A stretch of 64,000 nt of DNA, from the NCBI GenBank assembly GCA_026261815.1, contig JAMPIT010000894.1, positions 51,895,147 through 51,959,146 on the forward strand, written 5' to 3'. Shown here one piece after another: positions 51,701-62,130 of this stretch. How positions within the stretch are numbered: the first letter of the stretch is position 1; each line of letters begins with the position of its first letter. Both the position numbers and the translations under genes were made by a program. The DNA is from Monarcha castaneiventris obscurior. Lineage: Eukaryota; Chordata; Aves; Passeriformes; Monarchidae. The notes below the pieces were generated by a model that was not told the DNA's origin, ran no database searches, and worked only from the letters and a program-made list of their open reading frames with translations.

Positions 51701-52411
51701 GGAGCTGCCCTGACAAAGCTTCAAGTGGCACCAGGGTACCTATTATGGCTGCTCCTCTATTTCTAAGCAAAGTGATATCAAACACACAGAAAAGACAGCC
51801 AATAATGAGAAACTTGCAGCTGTTCTCGAAGAAAGACTTTTTTTTATTGTACCCCAATCCAAAATACTTTAAACCAGTTTTATCAATAGCGATAAATCAG
51901 TACGATGATATGATGTCTCTTTAATCTTTTCTAAAACAAAATTTTTTGAACTTTTGAGCATGGCCTTCCCAAATGGGTTAGGTCTTCTAAGACAGCATCA
52001 AACCTTCTTTTCCTTGCTTCCCATGTCAGCCCGAATCCCAATAGTTATGAAGCATAAAAAAAAGTTCAAAGTAAAATATAAATTACCATCCCCTTCAAAC
52101 ACAAGTAGAAGTCTTATTAAGTCTCTAGTGCTTGAATCACGTCCCATGTCTGTTCTTTAGACCTTTCTTCCTTTGTGAGGCATAAATGGACACATCTTAT
52201 TGATTTTCTTTCAACCTGGATCACCTCGATTGCTGTGAATATGGCAGACAAATCCAACTCATTCTCCCGCAGGGAACGAGGAAGAATGCAGACGAGAAGC
52301 TGGGGAAAGTCTTCTCACAGTGGGATACCAGGAGTCATTACGCAAAAAAACCAAGTCTAACTGCTTGTAATTCCAAGACCTTTTTCTTTTCAGCTCCTTC
52401 AAAAAAATTTC

Positions 52412-52426
52412 TTTTTTTTTTTTTTT
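52412..52426. repeat. (T)15 mononucleotide run
   Basis: Uninterrupted T run preceded by an A run and C (aaaaaaatttc). No element body recognised. Confidence 0.9.
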
Positions 52427-54574
52427 AGTGCTGAGAGCTCTTTCTTAAATTTTTTATGAATATCATTTTGGCTACCATATCAATTTCTGAGGGTGTTTTT
52501 GTTTAAAAAGAGGAGTATCAAACAGGCCAGCGGCGGCTGCAAACCCTGATAAATACGTATAGTTAATGATGAGTGACTGTAAACAGACACTGGTCAGAAA
52601 GAGAAAGTCAGAATCAGAGAAAGCATTGTTTGAAGCTTGACAAAAAAGCTAGTTAAAACTTTTTCCTTCTAACTTGGTTCCACTTTGTATTTTTTTTTTA
52701 TCATTTATAGACTTACTTTTCTAAGGACAATTGTATGAAATGAAAGGAAGTGTAAAAGTAGAAAGATTTCTGTGCCTTACACCAAACCACTTACTGTACA
52801 TGAAAAAGGGATTTACTGAATCAATTTAGTTGTGTAGGGTTTTTTAAATCAAGTGAATGATTTCAGTGAAGTGGAAAAAGGTGGCAAGAATGTGCAGCAA
52901 CCCAAGCTTTGCTCCTAAAAGCAACAAAAAAGACACAATTGAAATGCAGTGGGACCTCTGTGGATGAATTAGACAGACTGTGTACAGACACTTTGCAGTG
53001 ACAATCTGCTTCTGAAAGGGATATATTAAGTGCTAACTGCACTGAGGACGTAAATTGAAGACGCGATATCCAAGGACTAATTTCAAAGCACTTCTCCTTG
53101 TTAAATGAATTGCTGAAAGAGCAGGGTTTAAAAGACTTTGTTTTGTGTTAAAGGATTTGAGCTACACCTATCAGCAGAGCTCGAAGCAAACCAATGCTAG
53201 CATAATAAACCTACCACTGCCTGATTACCATCCCCTCCTAATACCATCACAGCTGTAATGAGTCCAATTTCTCCAGTGGTTCTCAACACCCCCTGCAAAG
53301 CATTCTGCCCCGGTCTTCAGCCTCCACCACATAAAATTCACATACTTTCATAGTATGAATAGAAAGTTCTAGGTCATTAGTTTACCCACATAAAAGTTTA
53401 GGAAACAAGATCATCAGCAGCAGGCTCTTAATGCTTTTTCGTGACATGTTTAGACATCAGTAACTATATTTCCAGTAATTTAAAATGAGTTTTGAACAAC
53501 GTAAAATGGAAGATGCGGAAGAAATTGGAACTTTCTTAACCAGCAGGTTCTATATTGGCCTCAAGTTGCATCATTTCACAAAGTAATTCTGATATCCACA
53601 TGGAGAGAGCTTGGGGGATACCTCAGAATAATTCTTCCCCCAAATATCCACCCAAGTAAGCGATGCTGTTAGTCAGAACTCTCCCAGCAGGCCAGCACTG
53701 AGCCCTTCATCACCTGTGTGCTCTCTCTTTCTGTGAACATTCAATGCAGTCGCTGATCAGAAGGTCCACAGGAACACTGAGGGCAGACAAAGCAGCACAA
53801 GCAGCACATGGAAATATTTCAGTGACAAACACCGTGCTGCCTACAGCAGAGCACTTAAAAAAAGGGCCAGGACAGAGAGGTATGAGGAACAGGAACGGTG
53901 CAGTTAGGCAGGAAGCCATGTCTTCTGGATTCACAAAAATACCAAAAGGAATCTCAAGAACCAAGATTATGATTCTCTAAGAAGAGCCAAATGACCAGAG
54001 TCTGATGTCAAAATAGCACTTTTAGTGGGAAAGTTGGCATCTTTTCTAATAGCCCAGTAGACAGAGCACTGCTCAGACACGTGTAGAGGCATAGTCAGGC
54101 TTTCTTTCACCTCAGACTTCTTGCATAACCTTGAACACATCCTTTATCTCCTCAGTACATCATTTCCTCTAAGTACACATGAATATTGTAGGGCGTTATT
54201 CAAATATCGCAGTAGTGGGAATTATACAATAATCTAATAGAGTAATTTCAAGATTGGATGTTCAGAAGAATTTAGGCATATTCCCCCTGTTTTAATTTTT
54301 AATAGACACAGTAAAAGCAATGCAGACAACTTGTAAGATCCAGCTATAGCACCTGGTAAAAGAATCCAGATGTTCTTGCTTCCAACAGCATCATTAAGCA
54401 TGAGGCTGATGTGAAATATTTATAATGAAGGTGAATCATAGCCCACAGAGGAGGAATCTAGGCCTGTATCTTCTACCAGCATCAAGCACAAAAATGCAAA
54501 TACACTGAACAAATACTGCATTAACTTTCAAATCACACGTTCTATGTCTTACAAAGTAAGACACAATTTAGTCC

Positions 54575-55150
54575 TGATGCAGGTGACAGATGGTAGCAGG
54601 ACACCACCAGCTTGGAACAAAGTGTAAAAAAATCAGATTTTGAACGAAACACACCCAACAACCCAGGGTGCACGAGATCATGGCTGTGAGTGACCTCCTG
54701 GGCCAGGGAGTACCCTTCTCCCTCTCACAGCAAAGGACATGATGAAATCCCTTTCTCAAATTTACCAGTTTCATCTTAAAATTGCTTCTGTTATTTGTGG
54801 CAGTCACTCTCACTAAGCCTGTTCTGAGGATTAAAAATCATCTTATTTACAGGCCATTTTATTCAAGCTTGATTCATGCCCTTTAATTCCTGCGCCAGCA
54901 CTGACCTCTAACTTAAACTGCTCACAGCTTTTGTCCTACAACAAAACAAGACAAGGCATATGGTCTCCTTTAAAAGATTAAGCTCTCCCTGTGTTACTTC
55001 CAAACCCAATTAATCCTTAAACATAGGAAGACACAACTGTATTGTTGCTCCATGTCTCACAAGATCATTCAATACTTTCTTAATCTCTACTGGCAAGACT
55101 TCCCCTTATGCAACAAGAGCCATTTCAACCACTTCCACTGCCCCATCTTG
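54575..55150 (-). mobile_element. possible ancient CR1-like 3' region, heavily decayed
   Basis: Several phrases resemble the complement of older CR1 3' regions: 'ccagtttcatcttaaaattg' near 54,765, a 'cactctcactaagcctgttc' stretch near 54,805, and 'cagcactgacctctaactta' near 54,897 followed by 'aaactgctcacagctttt'. Spacing is roughly what an old CR1 would give, but identity is low and I cannot fix either end. The two clear CR1 copies that follow are on the same strand. It could also be unique sequence with chance resemblance. Confidence 0.35.
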
Positions 55151-55902
55151 TTGACAGTTCTTAACCATTGACATATCTGTCTCTCATTTCCAAGCCATGA
55201 GCTGACAGCAGAAACATTGTTAGTGTAATGATAAAAAAAAAATCTTGTTCTTAATGCAGGCAGCACAGCAAGGCAGAGAACGTACAGGTGCTGACTGCCT
55301 CCCAATACTGCATTTGGCTGACTTGTTTCACTTGCCAAACCATTCAACAAGCTGAAATACCCTCACGTCCAGGTACTGTCCAAGTCTTTCAACTTTTCTT
55401 GAAGAACGGTAATCCACAGTTTCTGCTGCCCCAGTGAAGCATAACACTCTCAGAAGCATCATTGTGAGAAAGAAGTTAATATTGTACATGAATCATAAAC
55501 TTTCCATAAATTAAAAATAAGAGACCAGTATCTTCACTCTTCACAGGCACATCTAAGAAATACATCTGTCCAAGAGCAGAAGTCTATATAAAACACTGAG
55601 TTATCTACCATGGTTTCATCATCCATACTTAAACAACACTAGTTTAGAAGATGGACCGATGACTTCTTCTATAAACACATATCATAAACCCTGTGACCTC
55701 AGAAGGAAGAAAATCCATAAAGCCACCCACACACCCACCAGCACATTCATGACAAGGAAACAAATGCAGTTCACCTATCAGCTCTGAAAGATGTTTAAGA
55801 CAGTCTTCATCCAAAACAAATTCTTAAGAACTGTGATTAGCATCAGGTCAAAATTTGATATCCTCAATTTTAAAAAGTGTCTACAACTAAGCATGACGTT
55901 AA

Positions 55903-56338
55903 TCATGGAATCACAGTATTGATAAGGCTGGAAAAGGCCTCTAAGGTCATCAAGTCCAACCATTAGCCTAACTCTGCCAGGTCTACTACTAAACCATATC
56001 CCTAAGCTCCACATCCACCTGTTTTTTTGAAGACTTTCATGGATGGTGACTCTCCCACTTCCCTGGGTACCTGCTCCAATGCCTGACCACCCTTTCAGTG
56101 AAGAAACACTTTTTACTATCCAATCTAAACTTTCCCTGGCACAACATGAGTCTCTTTCCTCTTGTCCTATTGCTTGTTACGAAGAGGAAAAGACCAAACC
56201 CACCTGCCTACAATCTCCTTTCAGGCAGCTGTAGAGAGTATTAAGGTCTTACCCCGACTGCCCTTTTCTCCAGACTAAATAACCCCAGCTCCCTCAGCAG
56301 CTCCTTATAAGACTTGTGCTTCAGACCCTGCACCCTTC
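55903..56338 (-). mobile_element. CR1 LINE fragment, 3' end, about 436 bp
   Basis: Read on the plus strand this begins with the complement of the CR1 tail (TCATGGAATCACAG), then 'ggctggaaaaggcctctaag' and 'gtcatcaagtccaaccatta', then the UTR/ORF2 landmarks 'gatggtgactctcccacttc', 'gcctgaccaccctttcagtg', 'cctcttgtcctattgcttgt' and 'cttttctccagactaaataa', ending near 'agacttgtgcttcagaccct'. All are standard landmarks, in order, with no large gap. The copy is 5'-truncated and its frame is broken. It belongs to a different CR1 subgroup from the copy at 56,951-57,410, so the two are separate insertions. Confidence 0.97.
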
Positions 56339-56950
56339 AATTATTCCATTAATGGTAAATACATATTCAGCTGCTTTGTTAAATAAACTGTAAGTCTGAA
56401 TAAAAGAAGAGCTTGAGCTTCCTTTTTTAATGTTAGCTGTAATTTAAGAACTTAAAAGGGACACTGGACTGAAAATCTAGCAACTGTTACAAGCATACTA
56501 TCAGACATACTTGTTTAATTTCTTTAAGCAACCCACTTTTTAAACACTCGTGCACTTGATCAGCTGCAAAGCAGAAGTGTTGTTTAGCATGGAGGCTGGT
56601 ATTGAAGAAACCTGGGAGGCCAAGAAGATTGGATAGGTAGAGATCTAGAATCCAGCTTTTTTTGTCACAACAGAGATGCACTGTGAGCAGAAATATAGCT
56701 CTGCTCCCCTTTGGCACCACTTTTGATATCTCTTTTTGGACCTTTGTGCAGCTTTTTAGTAGCTGTTCATTTACTTCTATTGGTATGTCGGCTTCTTCTG
56801 CTCCCAAATCTGAGTTTTTATCTCTGCTAATATTGTTTATTTTTCCTCTCACGCTTGACCTGAACCATGATCACTGAAACTGATGTAAAGACACCAGCCA
56901 GCTTCAGTGAGTACTGAATTACACACCAGAAACTTGACCTTTGATGGGAA

Positions 56951-57410
56951 AGAGAATAACAGAACAGGTTGGAAGCTGCCTCTAGAGACTGTTTAGGCTG
57001 CTCCTGCTTTTTCTGCTCACAGCAGAATCAACTAGAGCACATTACTCAGGGATGTGTCCAGCTGGGGTTTGGGCATCTCCAAGGATGGAAACCCAGCAAC
57101 CTGTCTGGGCAATCTGTGCCAGTGTTTGACCATCCTCAAAGTAAGAAGTTTGGTTTTTTTTATGTGAAAATGGATTTTCTTGTAGTTCTCTTGATGCACA
57201 TGGTTTTTTGTCTATCATTTGGCACCACTAAGAGTGTGTCTCTGTCATCTTTACACCCTCTCATCAGGTATTTATTCACATTGGGAAGATCTCTTGAGCC
57301 TTCTCTTCTCTAGGCTAGGCAATCCCAGTTCTCCCTCACATCAGATGCTTAATTCCTTAATCATCCATGTGGCCCTTTGCTGTACAAACTGCTGCACCTG
57401 TTGGCTACTA
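56951..57410 (-). mobile_element. CR1 LINE fragment, 3' end, about 460 bp, older subgroup
   Basis: On the plus strand it begins with a decayed tail (agaataacagaacaggttgg), then 'cagggatgtgtccagctggg', 'catctccaaggatggaaacc', 'tgtctgggcaatctgtgcca', 'gtgtttgaccatcctcaaag', 'ggcaccactaagagtgtgtc', 'cttctcttctctaggctagg' and 'catgtggccctttgctgtac'. These follow the known order of the long-UTR CR1 type whose complement starts with 'ggttggaagggacctct'. Divergence is visibly higher than in the neighbouring copy, with small insertions around 57,155-57,230, so it is probably the older insertion. No coding capacity remains. Confidence 0.95.
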
Positions 57411-60400
57411 ATCACTGTCTGTACTTGCAGTTAAAATTATTATAAAATCATTTGAATTAAAATCAAACGTAGTATTATATCAGTGCCTTATATAAATGGA
57501 TCTGAAAATTGAAGGACCAACAACTGGAATTTTGTCTCCATTCAGCTATCCCAGACTAGCTCAGACTATGCTTATTCAGAAACTGTAGAATTTTTATAAG
57601 TTGCCAACTAGCCCAGTTGTTAAAAACTATCAATTATCACCACACACATCCTCAGGATTTCAAGCACCTGTCTTGTCTCCAGTAACAAACTGCTTATCTG
57701 TTTGGCACAACAGTGGTCCTGAAGAGCTGATAATCACTGAAACAAAATGTACTTTAAGAAAAGTAAGTGGTGCATTAAACTGTTCTCCAATTCCTTTCTC
57801 CCTGGCACTGATAAAAGTTCTGCTGGGCATTAATAGGTCCCACACACCTCTGTGATACCCCACACACTGAAGGACAGTGAAGATCTACAGTCCATGATAG
57901 CAATTTACCACGGCCCAACCCTACAAAAATCCATTCCAGGACTCTGCTCCTGCTCCTCAGGCAGTACTTAGTGCATCTCACTGACATGAGACACCAGTAT
58001 GTATTTTCTGCTTCCAGTAAGAAACTTGCTGCTCACTTCAGAGGAGTACTGTCAGAATCCACCTAAGCTTACTTGGAGAACCTGGATAAACTTATTAATG
58101 TAAGAACAGCTCAAGCAGGAAGTTTCCAGCATAAACAGAGATATGGTGTCTTGCTTATGTACTCTCACAAACCCCAGACTATCATCACTAAGCCTGGCAA
58201 GTAGATGCTTATGTAGAAAAGTGAGAAGAAAGGCGAGTTTTAGTGATTAACTGAGTAACCATGGCATGAACTAGGCACTGTGTTCTGTAAAGTTGCTCAT
58301 GAGAGAGAGCAGAGAAGAGCTGGCTGGAAAATATTGATAAAAAATTGTCTGAATTTTCTGATTTGCCACCACGGTACTATTTCACAAAACGGCATAATTT
58401 CAACAAACTTCTTGCTACCACTTTTTTTCCCAGTGGGAATCCAGGTCTTTGGGATGCAGAGCACTGCAGGGATGCATGAAAACCTTGCAGGTGCTGTTTG
58501 ATATGGATGCTTTTAAGGGGTGCCATTGCTGCTCATGCCTGTCAGGAAAGTACTTTGTTCCAAAAGCATCAGTGTTCCATTTTCAAAAAATAATCAGAGC
58601 ATGGTTTAAGCCAATCCTTCTGCTTAGATTTGGGAGAGCCATGTTTGGTTTGCTTTCTACTGAATCAGCATAAAAAAATTATTTCTGGAAAATGAAACAA
58701 CACTTGCAGAAGTAAGAGTATACTTAGGGCCCAGCTGCACAGCAAGTGCAGTTAAAGTAATCAATACATCTTTGTATGAAATGGATATGAATAGAATATG
58801 GATGATTGGGATTCTGTATAGGAAAGCAGAGAGCAAAGGAGGTGAAACAGGTATAGCTACCCCTTTTTGTCTCTATGTTTTTGGGGTTTTTAAAAATTTA
58901 TGGAAGCTCTAGCATTCTTACTCTTGATTTTTGAGATAGTTTTCTTATTGTTTTACTTCCTTACCATATCTCCTCTTCTCCAGACCCTCCTCAAACAAAG
59001 AACTACTCCTTCAAAATCTACTTTGCCCATTCTCAAAACTGCTCTGTACTGCTTGGACAAGAGTAACCACTAATTACTGGCCCCTTGTCCAAAGTAAGGC
59101 ATCATATTGTGTCATGATGTTCAGTAAAGACCAGGTTGTTTTTCACCTATAGAATGCCACAACTAATTTGGGCATGCACATCATGGGTAGTTAAAGGGAG
59201 AAAAAAGGTGTATAATGTGACTTTTCAGGCATGGAATTCACCTCCTTTGAAGTCTCCTGTCACTTTCCTCTGGCCTCCTGCTATCCCAAATCTTCCTGAT
59301 TCTATGATGCAACAAAGCCATTTAATCCATAAAGGCTCTTTCTAAAGAATTACATAATCAAAATACTGGATTAAAAAAGTTCACCACTCTACTATTCCAG
59401 GGAAGTTATGCAGCTCCCCATCTCAGCAGGAGCTGAATGGTGTCCTTCAGATTTCTACAGATATTTATGTGCACATACAGATATATGCACCCTCCTGCCC
59501 ATGGATGGTGTTACAGTGAAGAGGGCAGAACCAATTAACTTCTGTTTCACTTTGGATGCCACAGGCTGAAAACACTTGGCTGGAGTTTGTTCTTGTGTCT
59601 GGATGGTTGCTGGATCTTAACTCTCCAGGAATAGCAGATTGTGTTACTGACCTCAACATTAATTAAGTGTTCTGTGCACTGATAGACTAGGAAAGGCAAA
59701 TGAGCTTTCCAGCTTCTTGTGTTTCACTAGAGGGTGAAGGCAACCAGAATATAAAGGACAGAGTGCACAGCTAATTTCAGTCATAATGTCAATTTAGTGT
59801 ATGTTTTTCCTGCTTTCAGAATAACAAAAATACATTTTCAGTACAGTAAGAGCAATCATAATTCCAATTAAAAGTGTGTTGACAACAACATAAAAACATT
59901 TTTTGGAATTAATTTTGTGACAGTTTTTTTAGAAGTAGCAAAATGAGATAAAATTTCCCCCATGTGCTTTGTTATTTCCCCAGTTCTAGAAAATCTTTAT
60001 TAATTACATTGATTAGCTAATCAATACCCATTATATTCCTATTAGGAATAAAAGTCTTACATCCACAGGAGTAAATGAGTTGGAGTGACTTAGATCCTGG
60101 TAAGATAAGGAAACATCAATGTTCTTTGTGCTTGAGTCAAAGTGAGAGGTCCTGCTGCCAGCCTCGTGCTCAGACTTCAAGGCCAGGCATGACTGTATCT
60201 CTGTGGAACATGTTCTATCAGGAAACATCATTTTTCTTTATCCTTCTATATATCTCTTATTGACCAATTCCATCTTGGGTTTCTAGATCTTCATCTAATT
60301 GCTACACTTAATTACTTTTCTTTTATCCACTTAACTTCATATTATTTCCCCCTTGCAACTTAGGAATAGATATCCCTAGATACACATGCAAAATAGAATC

Positions 60401-60829
60401 TGTAAAGTTTTAAACCGTAAAACATATTCCAAACCTAAACAATAGGTTAAAAATAATTTTAAAAATAAGCTATCTCACAATAAATGATAAAAATGTTTTC
60501 TACAAAATCTGAAAGAATGGACTGTATAAATTATTTGTGTGAAAACAGCAGCATTTCCAAATGTAAGGCTTAGAGCCCTGTGAAAGAATTCTAAAAATTA
60601 AACAAAGGAAGCCATTTTTTAAAAGAGATAGGGCTCAGTGGGATTTATTAATGCACATCTTTCAGAGATATTCTTACTTATACAATGCAAGCAGTAGGTT
60701 AGCATGGACTTCCAAATTATATTTAATTGGACAATTATTCAAAGTGAAAAACCCAACACAGTAAACTAAGGAGGTCTTTAATAAACACCTTGTCTCTTCA
60801 AGAAAAAACAGGGAAGTCATTTACTGACC
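57411..60829. other. unique sequence, no recognised gene
   Basis: Short frames with acceptable splice-donor words occur at 57,610-57,771 (plus) and 60,061-60,214 (minus) and are discussed under findings. Otherwise AT-rich unique DNA. Confidence 0.5.
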
Positions 60830-61110
60830 CAAGAGGCACAATTTTGTCTTTGGTAAATTTATTTTAAAGTAATTGCCAACTTCAGGAGTAACAATTTTTT
60901 AAAGAGGAACACGGTGCTCTCAGGCAGAATAATAAATTGATCTGTGCCCTGTATGACGGCCTAATCACATTAGAAAGATGTACATGGAGTTGTCTGAGGC
61001 AAATAGAGGATGTACATCACCTGGTCTGTGAACCCACTAAGACTCCTTTAATGACATATAGCTTTCCCTCTCTCCAGATCAGGACTGAATTAGAGGGAAA
61101 AGACAAATTA
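60830..61110. promoter_or_regulatory. enhancer-like block
   Basis: Unique AT-rich sequence with GTAATTGCC, AATAATAAATTGATCTG, a CpG-containing TGTATGACGGCC and CTAATCACATTAG. The last word is an inverted repeat (CTAATcacATTAG), with 5-base arms around CAC. No coding frame. Confidence 0.3.
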
Positions 61111-61889
61111 TAATTTACACAGGGGTTTTACAGCTCTGCCTTTCTGTCCCTACTTTCCTGTCCAACAGAAGTGCTCCCCTATAGAAGTCCTCTGCAGCCC
61201 CCAGATTTTCAATAACTTGCCTTCTGCCAGCCAGTATTCCAACACCAGGAACGAAAGCATCACCTTTGAAGAGCCACGTCCTCCTCATGAAACCCAAATG
61301 CTCTGAAATCCACTGTGATTAATAGCGAATTAAAAGCAAAAATCAATATTTAAAACGCCATGCTCCTTCAGCTCAGCTGGAGAACAGCTCTGCTAGAACT
61401 ACAGCCCTGTCCTCCCTCTGGCAGGATACACTTCTCAGATCCAATGGTCTTTGATGCCAGGACTTAAAGGCTGAGCCATACACAGGTTAAGGGCAGACCA
61501 CACCTCCGGAGGCAGCCCTGATGAAACAGCTTCGAGAATCATCCCTGAACTCCACAATGAGAGTAATACTTTCTTGCATGCATTATTGTGCCAGGAAATT
61601 TCCACCTCCAAAGACTTTTCTCCTTGTCAAGGTCATTCTGGGCATTGGAACAGCTAAATAGTATGTTTCAGTGAATTCCCCCCAGTTTCTGACTAAAAGG
61701 CTGGGACTCCTGCAGTGCAGATCCCGATAAAAGATTTATTTGAGGGGAGTGGAAGATGGTGCCTTTAGTGAAGTTAATAAGTTGTTTTCATTTTAGATGC
61801 TTTCATTACAAACACTGATAAATCTTAGGGCTAAGAGAGTATGTAAGAGTAATGAGTTGAAGGGCTCCTCAGCTCTTTGGTGATTATCT

Positions 61890-62130
61890 CTCTCTTTTAG
61901 CGCATTACCATGGGACATCTGGCTTCCAAATTTGTGCCTCTCCTTCACAGATCTGAGGACCAGCCTACCAATTATACATTCGCATAGGTTGTAATAAATC
62001 AACAGCAGCCAAACTCTGACAAGGTGATGGCTGTTGACAGATAAAAACGATACACATTGTCGTGCTGCTCTCCAAAAACAAACACATGCTTTTATCAGAT
62101 TTTTTTCTTTTAATCAAAAAATTGCCTCTT
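61890..62130. promoter_or_regulatory. enhancer-like block with MEIS-like site
   Basis: Contains TTGACAG at 62,034-62,040 (MEIS/TGIF-type), ACATTGTCG near 62,054 (SOX-like) and CCAATTATACATTCGCATAGG near 61,969. It is unique sequence between an ordinary stretch and a poly-T/A-rich flank. Inferred only from motif content. Confidence 0.3.

Larger units (their letters stand above)
48361..54574. other. unique sequence, no recognised gene
   Basis: Contains the G-run cluster at 48,753, a 146-codon unrecognised plus frame at 49,781-50,221, the T-run at 52,412 and an enhancer-like patch at about 52,490-52,620. No LINE or LTR signature. Confidence 0.55.

Noticed and set aside
59297..59310. GATTCTATGATG as another CR1 3' end
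   Set aside because: No 'GGTTGGACTAGATGATC'-type sequence upstream; a single octamer is not enough.
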